A DNA stretch of 64,000 nt from Bradyrhizobium_A sp052115025 (GTDB taxonomy: Bacteria > Pseudomonadota > Alphaproteobacteria > Rhizobiales > Xanthobacteraceae). Numbering within the stretch: position 1 is the first letter of the stretch; each line of letters begins with the position of its first letter. This document shows, one piece after another, positions 8,104 through 16,346 of the stretch. The DNA lies in NCBI RefSeq assembly GCF_052115025.1, contig NZ_JBFRFW010000017.1:62001-126000 (forward strand). Reading direction: 5' to 3'. The translations under genes were made by a program, and so were the position numbers. The notes under the pieces are model-generated. The model was not told the origin of the DNA and did not search any database. It saw only the letters and a program-made list of their open reading frames with translations.

Positions 8104-8924
8104 GCGCGGCGCCGCCCCTTTCCCAACTGCTCCCGGCTGACCGCACGGCCCTGCAACTCGCGGTAAAACACCTCGAAAACCCCAACTTCGCCGCGCGGCT
8201 CGCAGACTACGCCGGCGTGCCGGTCAACCGCGTGCTTGGGCTGCTGCCCAAAGCCGCCAATCGCCAGATCGGCACGATGGTGCGCAGCGCCGTCATGAAA
8301 GGCCTCGATGTCGCGATCGACACGCTCGATGACGAGCCGCCGCCGGCGCCGGCGACCTGGTTCTCCTCGTTCCTGGCCGGTGTCACCGGCGGCGTCAGCG
8401 GCCTGTTCGGCTTTGCCGCGCTGCCGGTCGAGCTGCCGCTCACCACCACCTTCATGTTGCGCGCCATCGCCGCGATCGCACGGCACGAAGGCGAAGACCT
8501 CTCTCGCATCGAAGCGCGGCTCGCCTGCCTCGAAGTGTTCGCCTTCGGGACGAAACGCGACATGGACAAGGTCGACATGGGCTACTACGCAGCGCGGGCC
8601 CTGATCAGCAAGTACACCAACGACGTCGCAGCCATGGCATTCGAGCGCGGTGCCGTCGACGCCTCGGCTCCGGTGGTGACGAGCCTCGTCAGCGAGATCG
8701 TCTCGCGCTTCGGCCTCGTGGTCTCCGACAAGGTCGCGGCCGGCGCGCTGCCGGTGCTGGGCGCTCTGGGCGGCGCCACCGTGAACGTGATCTTCATGGA
8801 TCATTTCCAGCGCATCGCGCAGGGGCATTTTACGCTCCGCCGGCTCGAACGCGCCTATGGCCCGAGCACGGTGCGGATGCATTATGCCGAGCTTGCGGCA
8901 CGCCCGCCCCGGATCGCGAGCTGA
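8100..8924 (+). CDS. EcsC-family protein
   Basis: 274 residues starting with ATG 8100, overlapping the ATPase stop by 4 bp, so the two are translationally coupled. The central part (about 85-150) carries the EcsC signature: GVTGGVSGLFGFAALPVELP followed by a helix with FMLRAIAAIARHEGED and LACLEVFAFG. The Gly/Ala-rich hydrophobic helices suggest membrane association. EcsC proteins accompany transport systems such as the Bacillus Ecs ABC transporter, but their biochemical role is not settled. Here it is the last gene of the DUF5132-HMA-ATPase cluster and probably helps that transporter; this is inferred from position only. Confidence 0.85.
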   Translation: MSAAPPLSQLLPADRTALQLAVKHLENPNFAARLADYAGVPVNRVLGLLPKAANRQIGTMVRSAVMKGLDVAIDTLDDEPPPAPATWFSSFLAGVTGGVSGLFGFAALPVELPLTTTFMLRAIAAIARHEGEDLSRIEARLACLEVFAFGTKRDMDKVDMGYYAARALISKYTNDVAAMAFERGAVDASAPVVTSLVSEIVSRFGLVVSDKVAAGALPVLGALGGATVNVIFMDHFQRIAQGHFTLRRLERAYGPSTVRMHYAELAARPPRIAS

Positions 8925-8945
8925 GCGCTCATACCGCTCGCCGCG

Positions 8946-10070
8946 TCACCCCAGCGTGGCGTCGAACGAGACCTCGTCCACCGCGCTCATGTCGCGGATC
9001 GCCTGGTCGAACGACAGCCGGTCAGGATTGTCCGCCGGCTGGCGGCGCAGCACGGCGGCGAATTCATCCTGCTCCAGTAAAATCCGCCGGCCGTCGCGCA
9101 GGCTGGCATAGGCGGCCCACGGCACGAACTTGGTCAGCGGAAACGGCAGGCCTTCGCGCGGCGAGACGTCGATGTTCAACCCAGCCACGAACAGCACATT
9201 CTTGTCGCGAAAGGCCGTCTCACGCAGGATGCTGCGATAGGTACGGTCGAATTCGACCTGGGTATGAAACCGCGCGGCATCCAGCGCCGGATTATCCGAC
9301 GTCACCAGGGTCGGCATCGCCGGTCCGAGCGCCCTCTCGATCTGGTCGTAGTGTTCGATATCCTGAGCCGGTGCGCGCCGGAACACGAACAAGTCGGCGG
9401 TCAACCGCGCTCCCAATGCCGCCGGCGGCTGCCGCCAGATGTCGGCCCCAAGGCGCGTCACCAGGGATGGCGCCGGACGAAACGCTTTTGCCGTGCTCAT
9501 CGCCCGCAGCGGCTCATCGGGCTGCTCGATCAGCTGGTCGAGCTTGAGGGACAGGCCCTCCGGCCGCGCTTCATCGAGCAGCAGGTTGTCGACGATGACG
9601 GCCGCCTCGCCATCGAGCAGCCCGCACCGCACGTGCTCCGCCGCATGTCGATATTCCTGCTTATACCAGTGCAACACCGCGGCGATCTTGCCGCAGTTGT
9701 CACCAAAGCCGCAACCATTGGTCCGGTGGCGGCGATAGACGCCGAAACGGCGGCTCTCGGCATCATAGCCGACATGGCTCGCCTGGATGATGACAAGGTC
9801 CTCGCCGTGATGGGCATGCGGGCCGTGGCGATTGACCGCGACCTTGCCGCCGACCCGCCCATGGTCGAAGGGGAAGATGCCGAAATGCTGGGCGAGCAGG
9901 ATCACCGGATAACCCTGGCTCTCGTCGGAGCAGAATGCCCGCGACGGCATCATGCGGTCGCGGCGGAAGCCCAGCGACAGGCAGTAGTTGTAGAGCCGGG
10001 GCACGAACTGACTGTAGCGCATCGCACGGCCGGCGATCCGCAGGTTGTCGATGGTCTGCCGCATGGCCAT
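8946..10070 (-). CDS. LCIB-like putative beta-type carbonic anhydrase
   Basis: 374 residues from ATG 10070, preceded by AGGAA. The N-terminal half (about 25-140) resembles the limiting-CO2-inducible LCIB/LCIC beta-carbonic-anhydrase family: CSDE (47-50), then SHVGYD (98-103) and a Cys-rich GCGFGDNCG (119-127). C47, H99 and C126 would be the zinc ligands and D49 the catalytic dyad Asp. The C-terminal half (about 150-374) is unusual and contains LVTRLGADIWRQPPAALGAR and FVAGLNIDVSP. LCIB homologues interconvert CO2 and bicarbonate. The gene converges on the EcsC gene and diverges from ppk2. Assignment rests on motif spacing alone, so treat the activity as a hypothesis. Confidence 0.6.
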   Translation of the reverse strand: MAMRQTIDNLRIAGRAMRYSQFVPRLYNYCLSLGFRRDRMMPSRAFCSDESQGYPVILLAQHFGIFPFDHGRVGGKVAVNRHGPHAHHGEDLVIIQASHVGYDAESRRFGVYRRHRTNGCGFGDNCGKIAAVLHWYKQEYRHAAEHVRCGLLDGEAAVIVDNLLLDEARPEGLSLKLDQLIEQPDEPLRAMSTAKAFRPAPSLVTRLGADIWRQPPAALGARLTADLFVFRRAPAQDIEHYDQIERALGPAMPTLVTSDNPALDAARFHTQVEFDRTYRSILRETAFRDKNVLFVAGLNIDVSPREGLPFPLTKFVPWAAYASLRDGRRILLEQDEFAAVLRRQPADNPDRLSFDQAIRDMSAVDEVSFDATLG

Positions 10071-10262
10071 GATTCCTGCGCCGTCCAAACGATGTGCTTC
10101 AGGCGTGACTAGACCGCATTCTTGACGACGGTGTGAAGGTCCCCCCAAAGCGGGCGCCGGCCACTGTTCCAGCCTGTTCGGCGCGGGTGTCACAACCACG
10201 TCACCACGTCGCGGAATTCTGCTGACAATCGACACCACGACCAGGCCAGGAAGGAGCCGCAG

Positions 10263-11189
10263 ATGGACCATTCCGACAGCATCAATGAGGAGGCCCTGCG
10301 GGCACGGATCAACGCCGACCTGCAGGACGGCCTCGACGAGGAACTGGAGCTCGAGCTCGAGGAAAGCCGCCTCGACCCATTTCTCGCCGCGCAACTCAAG
10401 CACGAGGCCGGCGAGAGCATGGACCGCCGCGTCTACTTCAGGGAGCTGCTGAAGCTGCAGGGCGAACTGGTCAAGCTGCAGGACTGGGTACAGCACCACA
10501 AGCTCAAGGTCGTGGTGCTGTTCGAGGGGCGCGACTCCGCCGGCAAGGGCGGCGTCATCAAGCGCATCACCCAGCGCCTCAATCCGCGCGTCTGCCGCAT
10601 CGCCGCGCTGCCGGCCCCGAGCGAGCGCGAGCGCTCGCAATGGTACTTCCAGCGCTACGTCGCCCACCTGCCGGCGGGCGGCGAAATCGTGCTGTTCGAC
10701 CGCTCCTGGTACAACCGCGCCGGCGTCGAGCGGGTAATGGGCTTCTGCACCGACGAAGAGTGCGAGGAGTTCTTCCGTTCGGTGCCGGACTTCGAGCGCA
10801 TGCTGGTGCGCTCAGGCATCATCCTGATCAAGTACTGGTTCTCGATCACCGACGAGGAGCAGCAGTTCCGCTTCCTGATGCGCATCCATGATCCGCTCAA
10901 GCAGTGGAAGCTGAGCCCGATGGACGTGCAGTCGCGCAGCCGCTGGGAGCTCTACACCAAGGCCAAGGAAGCGATGCTGACCCGCAGCCACATTCCCGAA
11001 GCGCCATGGTGGGTGGTGGAGGCGGTGGACAAGAAGAAGGCGCGGCTGAACTGCATCGCGCACCTTCTCACCCAGGTGCCCTATCAGGAGATCCCCCACG
11101 AGCCGGTGGTGCTGCCGGATCGCGTGCATCACCCGGACTACCAGCGCGATCCGGTGCCACAGGACATGTTCGTACCGGCCCGGTTCTGA
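10263..11189 (+). CDS. ppk2: Polyphosphate kinase 2 family protein
   Basis: 308 residues, start ATG 10263 with a strong AGGAAGGAG upstream. Class I PPK2 enzymes move phosphate between polyphosphate and ADP or GDP. Walker A is GRDSAGKGG (89-97); the lid/Walker B motif is DRSWYNRAG (146-154), followed by the FCTDEECEEFF and GIILIKYWFSITDEEQQFRF segments and SPMDVQSRSRWELYTKAKEAM that define the family. The acidic N-terminal tail (residues 7-40, many Glu and Asp) is typical of this group. The gene diverges from the LCIB-like gene across a 192-bp gap and ends 15 bp from the convergent GNAT gene. Confidence 0.95.
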   Translation: MDHSDSINEEALRARINADLQDGLDEELELELEESRLDPFLAAQLKHEAGESMDRRVYFRELLKLQGELVKLQDWVQHHKLKVVVLFEGRDSAGKGGVIKRITQRLNPRVCRIAALPAPSERERSQWYFQRYVAHLPAGGEIVLFDRSWYNRAGVERVMGFCTDEECEEFFRSVPDFERMLVRSGIILIKYWFSITDEEQQFRFLMRIHDPLKQWKLSPMDVQSRSRWELYTKAKEAMLTRSHIPEAPWWVVEAVDKKKARLNCIAHLLTQVPYQEIPHEPVVLPDRVHHPDYQRDPVPQDMFVPARF

Positions 11190-11203
11190 CCGGATCGTTC
11201 GCG

Positions 11204-11656
11204 CTACACCAACGGACGCGCGAAGTGGAACGCCACCAGCAGCAGGCCCTCGCGGAAGTAGAAGCGCTGGGCCTGCGCATTGGCGACCGCGGTATCGAGC
11301 ACCAGCCGCCGGCAGCCTGCGGCAACCCCCTCCTGCGCGACGGCATCGAGCAACTTCGCTCCGATGCCGCCGTGCTGGCATCCCTCCGCGACCGCGAGGT
11401 CATCGACATAGACAAACCGTCCCGAGATCAGGTTCTCCGTGAGCCGATATCCCGCGATTCCCAGCACTTCCGTTCCGCTGCGGGCGGCGAGAATGCGGTA
11501 GCCCTGGCGCTGCTGACGGCGGACTTGCGCGACCATGGCGGCGACGTCGGTGACATGCGGCCGCAACTGCCGAACGACGGTGAAGCAGGCGGCGATCTCG
11601 GCATCGGTGTCGGCATGGCCGAGATCAATCATGGCTTCATCCATCGCAGGCTTCAT
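11204..11656 (-). CDS. GNAT-family N-acetyltransferase
   Basis: About 150 residues. ATG 11656 (MKPAMDEAM) has AGGGG upstream; an earlier in-frame ATG at 11695 and later ones at MDEAM and MIDLG are alternatives. The acetyl-CoA binding motif is visible as VYVDDLAVAEGCQHGGIGAK followed by LLDAVAQEG, then the C-terminal Asn/Phe-Tyr element NAQAQRFYFREGL. The acceptor substrate cannot be predicted. It converges with ppk2 with only a 14-bp gap and shares no obvious operon. Confidence 0.85.
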   Translation of the reverse strand: MKPAMDEAMIDLGHADTDAEIAACFTVVRQLRPHVTDVAAMVAQVRRQQRQGYRILAARSGTEVLGIAGYRLTENLISGRFVYVDDLAVAEGCQHGGIGAKLLDAVAQEGVAAGCRRLVLDTAVANAQAQRFYFREGLLLVAFHFARPLV

Positions 11657-11789
11657 CGCGGGCCCCTGTTGCGGTGCTGGGTCGGCACCATGCAAGGCAC
11701 ACCGACGTCGGACCTAGGACCAAGACGGCGCAAAACGCCTGAGCCATGCGCGCCGGCACTACGCCCGCATCGTGACAGCCCCGGCGAGG

Positions 11790-12641
11790 TCAGGTTGGCG
11801 GCGGCTGGATCATCAGCGTGGGGACGCCGCAGGTGCGGTTGCGCACCGTGAAGATCAGCGTTTTCGGCTTGCGTCCCTGGCGCACCTCCGACACATCGAA
11901 GCCCGCCGCCGCCAGCCGCTCTCGTGCGGCATGGGCGTCGGCGATGCGCCAGCTCAATCCCATCAGCCGGTCGGCGGCTTCGGCTGCCGTTTCCGTGAGA
12001 CGCTGCGCGACCTCGACGGTGAGGTCGTCGCAACGAAAGAACATCAGGCGGACGCCCCAATCCTGCCGCGCCAGATCGAGCCGCATATCGAGGCCGAGCC
12101 TCGCGCCATAGAGCGCTGCCGCGCGCTCGGCATCGCCCGTCGACACCACCACGTGATCGAGCCCGGTCACATGGGCGGGCGTCGATGGCGGCGACAGCGG
12201 CCGCTCCGCCGCACGCTCCATGAAGAACAGTTTCACGCCGTGTGCCGCCGTTGTCGCGGCGCGCGTCCGCCGCCAGCGCAGCGTCGCGCCGTCGGTCAGA
12301 TTGCTGCTGCTGGCCTCGACGACCGCTTCCGGCTGCAGCTGTAGCCGCGTCAATCGCCGTGCCATGCGCTCCGCATCGTCGACACGAAAACATGCGCTCG
12401 CGAGGCCCTCGCCCTGCTGCGCCAGCACCTCGTTCACGCGCGCCGCCGCCGGCCCTTCTCCCGAGGCCGCCAGCAGCTCCAGCGACGTGTTGCCGACGGT
12501 GAAGATCGCGGTTTCCGTACCGTCGCCGCGCGCACGCCAGGCGGCGCCGCGACCGAATAACGCTTCATAGTTGTCGACCGCGATCGCAAGGTCGCGGGTC
12601 AGAACCGTGACGTGATCGAGGCCCGTGATCGGAGTGGTCAT
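11790..12641 (-). CDS. VOC-family (glyoxalase/dioxygenase-like) two-domain protein
   Basis: 283 residues with two paralogous vicinal-oxygen-chelate modules: GLDHVTVLTRDLAIAVDNYE (7-26) begins the first and TGLDHVVVSTGDAERAAALY the second (about 158-177). The metal-ligand His is conserved at the start of both modules. C-terminal RTCGVPTLMIQPPPT is typical of the DUF/VOC proteins found near acyl-CoA ligases. The gene diverges from the AMP-dependent ligase across a 310-bp gap. The reaction is unknown; glyoxalase, epimerase or dioxygenase chemistry are all possible for the fold. Confidence 0.85.
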   Translation of the reverse strand: MTTPITGLDHVTVLTRDLAIAVDNYEALFGRGAAWRARGDGTETAIFTVGNTSLELLAASGEGPAAARVNEVLAQQGEGLASACFRVDDAERMARRLTRLQLQPEAVVEASSSNLTDGATLRWRRTRAATTAAHGVKLFFMERAAERPLSPPSTPAHVTGLDHVVVSTGDAERAAALYGARLGLDMRLDLARQDWGVRLMFFRCDDLTVEVAQRLTETAAEAADRLMGLSWRIADAHAARERLAAAGFDVSEVRQGRKPKTLIFTVRNRTCGVPTLMIQPPPT

Positions 12642-12951
12642 GTCGGCCTCGGGAGTGAGACGGAAAAAGCGAGGGAGCCGCCGCAGCGGAACATCGACGA
12701 TGCTATGCCGGGAGCCGCTCGCGAGGCAAGCCGTGGCACGTTTTCACCGCTGGCAAGCCCTGCTTACGCCCATCGAATTCCACGACATGATATTTACCGG
12801 CGGCCGCCGCATGACGCCCCCTCGTGCGCTCCGCGTCGCGGCTGCAGCTATGGACGGACCGCCTGCGTTGGTTCAAGAATGACACCAGCGCTTCGACGGC
12901 GGCTCGTGCCGCCCCGAGGCCGCGAACGACAAGAAAATTCGGGAGAAACGC
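12642..12951. other. Divergent intergenic region, VOC gene / acyl-CoA ligase
   Basis: 310 bp with no supportable gene. It should hold the promoters of both flanking genes. The only clear signal is a GGGAG ribosome-binding site eight bases before the ligase ATG at 12952. Confidence 0.4.
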
Positions 12952-14466
12952 ATGCTGCTTCCACTCGCCGACGTGCCGCGCTGGTATGCCGATCGCAAGC
13001 CGAAGGACACCGTCGCGGTTCGGCACGGCGACCAAAGCCTCACCTGGGAGCAGCTGGAACGTGGCGCCAACCGGCGGGCACAGGCGTTCGCCGCCCGCGG
13101 CGTCAAGGCCGGCGACTTCGTCGCCATCGGGCTGCCCAACAGCAACGCCTTCTATGAGACGAGCTTTGCGGTGTGGAAGCTCGGCGCCACGCCGACGTCG
13201 CTGTCGCACCGGCTGCCGCGCGGCGAAGCCGCCGCTATTCTCGACATCCTCAAGCCATCACTGGTGGTCGGCGGCGAACCGGACTGGAACGCACCGAACG
13301 CCGTGCCGCAAGATTTTGTTCCCGAAGGCGTCACCGACGAGCCGCTCGACCGTCCGGTCGCGCGGTACTGGAAAGCGATGACCAGCGGCGGCTCGACCGG
13401 GCGCCCGAAGATCATTCTCGATCACCAGCCAGCGGTCACCGACACCGCGGCGGCGCCACCGCTGCTGATGCCGTTCGGCGCAGCGCTGCTCAACCCCGGC
13501 CCGCTCTACCACAACGCCCCCTTCATTGTGTCGCACTATGCGCTGTTTGCCGGCGGCAGCGTCACCGGCCAGAAGAAGTTCGACGCCGAGGACGCCCTGC
13601 GCCTGATCGACGCCCACAAGCTGGAGTGGGTCAACTTCGTGCCTACCATGATGCACCGGATCTGGAATCTGCCCGAGGACGTGCGCAGCCGCTACGACGT
13701 CTCGAGCCTCAGGATCGTGTTCCATATGGCGGCGCCGATGCCGGCGTGGCTCAAGGAAAAGTGGATCGCGTGGATCGGCGCGGAGAAGGTCTATGAACTC
13801 TATGGCGGCACCGAGCGCCAGGGCCGCACCGTGATCTCCGGCACCGAATGGCTCGCACATCGCGGCTCGGTCGGCCGCCCGGATCCGGCAGCCTGCAGCG
13901 TGCGCATCATCGGCGCCGACGGCGACGACGTGCCGGCCGGCGAGACCGGCGAGGTCTACTTCATGCCCGCCGACGGCGTCGGCACCACCTATCACTATCT
14001 CGGCGCCGCGCCGAAGCGGCGGACCGACGGCTGGGAGTCGATCGGCGACATCGGCCGGCTCGACGCCGACGGCTACCTCTATCTCGGCGACCGACTCACC
14101 GACATGATCCTGCGCGGCGGCGCCAACATCTACCCCGCCGAGGTCGAGGCTGCGGTCATGGCGCATCCGGACGTGCACTCCGCCATCGTGGTCGGCTTGC
14201 CCGACCCCGAGCTCGGCAACCGCATTCATGCCATCGTTGAAATCAAGAGCGGAGCCGATCCGCAGGCCGTGGTCGACGGCATGAGCCCGGTGCTGACCGA
14301 CCTGCTCAGCCGCAACAAGCACCCGGAGAGCTACGAGGTCTCGACCGTCACCCTGCGCGATGATTCCGGCAAGACCCGCCGCACGCTGCTGCGTGACGAG
14401 CGCCTTGCCTGGCTCGAGGAGGGCCGCGACTTCCGCCTGCGCCCGACAGCGGCCAGGCACACGTAA
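12952..14466 (+). CDS. AMP-dependent acyl-CoA ligase (BaiB/CaiC-like)
   Basis: 504 residues. ANL-superfamily motifs are in order: P-loop TSGGSTGRPK (144-153), A4/A5 YGGTERQG (around 284-291), and the hinge region IGDIGRLDADGYLYLGDRLT followed by DMILRGGANIYPAEVE (about 363-398). The enzyme activates a carboxylic acid with ATP and CoA. The WLAHRGSVGRPDP stretch is characteristic of ligases annotated as bile-acid or steroid side-chain CoA ligases, so a bulky or branched acid is possible. It lies 90 bp upstream of the nitrile hydratase genes on the same strand; acids derived from nitriles via amides could be its substrates, but this is conjecture. Confidence 0.88.
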   Translation: MLLPLADVPRWYADRKPKDTVAVRHGDQSLTWEQLERGANRRAQAFAARGVKAGDFVAIGLPNSNAFYETSFAVWKLGATPTSLSHRLPRGEAAAILDILKPSLVVGGEPDWNAPNAVPQDFVPEGVTDEPLDRPVARYWKAMTSGGSTGRPKIILDHQPAVTDTAAAPPLLMPFGAALLNPGPLYHNAPFIVSHYALFAGGSVTGQKKFDAEDALRLIDAHKLEWVNFVPTMMHRIWNLPEDVRSRYDVSSLRIVFHMAAPMPAWLKEKWIAWIGAEKVYELYGGTERQGRTVISGTEWLAHRGSVGRPDPAACSVRIIGADGDDVPAGETGEVYFMPADGVGTTYHYLGAAPKRRTDGWESIGDIGRLDADGYLYLGDRLTDMILRGGANIYPAEVEAAVMAHPDVHSAIVVGLPDPELGNRIHAIVEIKSGADPQAVVDGMSPVLTDLLSRNKHPESYEVSTVTLRDDSGKTRRTLLRDERLAWLEEGRDFRLRPTAARHT

Positions 14467-14556
14467 CACGCCGCGCGGCGTTGCGCGATCCTGTCGCGGC
14501 CGCCATGCGCGCGCCACTGCTCGACGCCGGACGATGTTGCGGATAGTCTGCCCGCC

Positions 14557-15186
14557 ATGACAGGGCATGACCATCATCACCATTCGCATGACCACTCCGA
14601 GCTGTCGGAGGTCGAGCTGCGCGTGCGCGCGCTGGAAACCATCCTCACCGAGAAGGGCTATGTCGATCCCGCGGCCCTCGACGTGCTGATCGACACCTAC
14701 GAGACCAAGATCGGTCCTCGCAACGGCGCCCGCGTCGTGGCCAAGGCCTGGAGCGATCCCGCCTATCGCGCCCGCCTGCTGGCCGACGCCACCGCCGCGA
14801 TCGCCGAACTCGGCTACTCGGGCCGGCAAGGCGAGCACATGGTTGCGGTCGAGAATACGCCGCTGGTCCACAACATGGTGGTGTGCACGCTGTGCTCCTG
14901 CTACCCGCTGCCGGTGCTGGGCCTGCCGCCGGTTTGGTACAAGTCCGCCCCCTATCGCTCGCGCGCGGTATCTGATCCCCGGGGCGTGCTCGGCGAATTC
15001 GGCGTGACGCTGGCCGACGACGTCCGCATCCGCGTGTGGGATTCCACCGCCGAAATCCGTTATCTGGTGGTGCCGCAGCGTCCCGCCGGCACCGACGGCT
15101 GGAGCGAGGAGCGGCTCGCCGACCTCGTCACCCGTGACAGCATGATCGGCACCGGGTTGCCGAAGCACCCCGGCGAGGTGGCGTGA
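14557..15186 (+). CDS. nthA: Nitrile hydratase alpha subunit, cobalt type
   Basis: 209 residues. Nitrile hydratase converts nitriles to amides with a non-corrin Co(III) or Fe(III) centre. The metal claw is VCTLCSCY with Cys 110, 113, 115 and Ser 114; Thr at position 111 marks the cobalt type (iron types have Ser). Other family landmarks are RVRALETILTEKGYVDPAAL and VWYKSAPYRSRAVSDPRGVL. The N-terminus is His-rich (His at 4, 6-9, 11, 13), possibly a cobalt-holding tail. It overlaps the beta gene by 1 bp (TGATG). No cobalt permease gene is seen nearby. Confidence 0.96.
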   Translation: MTGHDHHHHSHDHSELSEVELRVRALETILTEKGYVDPAALDVLIDTYETKIGPRNGARVVAKAWSDPAYRARLLADATAAIAELGYSGRQGEHMVAVENTPLVHNMVVCTLCSCYPLPVLGLPPVWYKSAPYRSRAVSDPRGVLGEFGVTLADDVRIRVWDSTAEIRYLVVPQRPAGTDGWSEERLADLVTRDSMIGTGLPKHPGEVA

Positions 15187-15845
15187 TGGACGGCGTGCAC
15201 GACATGGGCGGCGCGCCGGGCTTCGGCCCGGTGGTGCAGGAAGACAATGAGCCACTGTTTCACGGCGGCTGGGAAGCCCGCGTCATGGCGATGACCGTGG
15301 CGATGGGGCGGCCCGGTGGCTGGAACATCGACATGTCGCGCTCAGCGCGCGAGAACCGGCCGCGCGAGGACTATCTCGCCAAGAGCTATTACGAGATCTG
15401 GCTCGCCGGCCTCGAGCGGCTGATGCTGGAGCGCGGCATGATCGCGACCGACGAAATCGCCGCCGGCCACGCGCTGCATCCGCCGAAGCCGAACGGCGCA
15501 AGGCTCGCGCCCGACGACGTGCCCCCGATGCTTCGGCGCGGCAGCCCGAGCCATCGCCCGGAGACAACCCCGGCGCGGTTCAAGATCGGCGACCGCGTCC
15601 GCGCCAGGATGATCAGCCCGCCCACCCACACCCGGCTGCCGCACTACGTCCGCGGCCACATCGGCACGGTGGAGCTGGTGCACGGCAGCCACGTCTTCCC
15701 CGACACCAATGCGCTCGGTGCCGGCGAGCAGCCGCAATGGCTCTACACCGTCAGCTTCGACGGCCGCGACCTGTGGGGCGAACAGGCGAACGCCAACACC
15801 TCGGTCTCGGTCGACGCCTGGGAATCCTACCTGGAGACCGCGTGA
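15186..15845 (+). CDS. nthB: Nitrile hydratase beta subunit
   Basis: 219 residues from ATG 15186, which shares its A with the alpha stop codon; a GTG one codon earlier is less likely because homologues begin MDG(I/V)HDMGG. The N-terminal domain has GGAPGFGPVVQEDNEPLFH and YYEIWLAGLERLMLERGM; the C-terminal SH3-like barrel (about 130-219) includes FKIGDRVRAR, TRLPHYVRGHIG and YTVSFDGRDLWG, all standard for the beta subunit. It forms the alpha-beta heterodimer active site interface. The next gene begins inside its stop codon, so the three genes are translationally coupled. Confidence 0.96.
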   Translation: MDGVHDMGGAPGFGPVVQEDNEPLFHGGWEARVMAMTVAMGRPGGWNIDMSRSARENRPREDYLAKSYYEIWLAGLERLMLERGMIATDEIAAGHALHPPKPNGARLAPDDVPPMLRRGSPSHRPETTPARFKIGDRVRARMISPPTHTRLPHYVRGHIGTVELVHGSHVFPDTNALGAGEQPQWLYTVSFDGRDLWGEQANANTSVSVDAWESYLETA

Positions 15846-16231
15846 TGGCGCTCGACCCCCTGGCGGCGACCCGAGCCGCCGCCGCCATCCCCGGCATTCC
15901 ACGCGACGCCGACGGTCCGGTGTTTCGCGAGGCCTGGGAAGCACAGGCGTTCGCCATGGCGCTGGCGCTGCATGAGCGCGGCGTGTTCACCTGGACGGAA
16001 TGGGCCGCGGCACTGGCGCGCGAGATCAAAGCGGCGCAGGCGGCAGGCGATCCCGACACCGGCGACACCTATTACCACCACTGGCTGGCGACGCTGGAAA
16101 AGCTGGTCGCGGAGAAACAGGTCACGAGCACCGCGACCCTGCATCGCTACCGCGACGCCTGGGACCACGCGGCCGACCGCACCCCGCATGGCCAGCCGAT
16201 CGTGCTGCAGCCCGGCGATTTCGCGGACTGA
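15845..16231 (+). CDS. Nitrile hydratase accessory protein (beta-subunit-like activator)
   Basis: 128 residues from ATG 15845, overlapping the beta stop by 1 bp. It resembles the N-terminal helical domain of the beta subunit (VFREAWEAQAFAMALALHER, YYHHWLATLEKLV), as do the P14K/NhlE-type chaperones that insert cobalt into the alpha subunit by subunit swapping. Its position as the third gene after alpha and beta fits this role. It is followed by a hairpin and the convergent acyl-CoA ligase gene. Confidence 0.88.
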   Translation: MALDPLAATRAAAAIPGIPRDADGPVFREAWEAQAFAMALALHERGVFTWTEWAAALAREIKAAQAAGDPDTGDTYYHHWLATLEKLVAEKQVTSTATLHRYRDAWDHAADRTPHGQPIVLQPGDFAD

Positions 16232-16300
16232 GTCCACCTCACAAGCTCCGTCGCCCGGATGCGCGCAGCAATCTCCCGGCTGCCACTCCGCCGGACGCGA

Positions 16301-16326
16301 CCCGCATGTCGCTGCGCGCATGCGGG
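16301..16326. terminator. Hairpin between the convergent nitrile hydratase and ligase genes
   Basis: Inverted repeat CCCGCATG (16301-16308) / CATGCGGG (16319-16326) with a 10-base loop in the 115-bp convergent gap. There is no T tract, so termination is inferred from position. Confidence 0.4.
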
Positions 16327-16346
16327 CTACGCTCCAACACACGGCG

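Noticed and set aside
13258..15255. 665-codon minus-strand frame over the ligase and nitrile hydratase alpha genes
   Set aside because: Antisense shadow crossing two well-supported genes.
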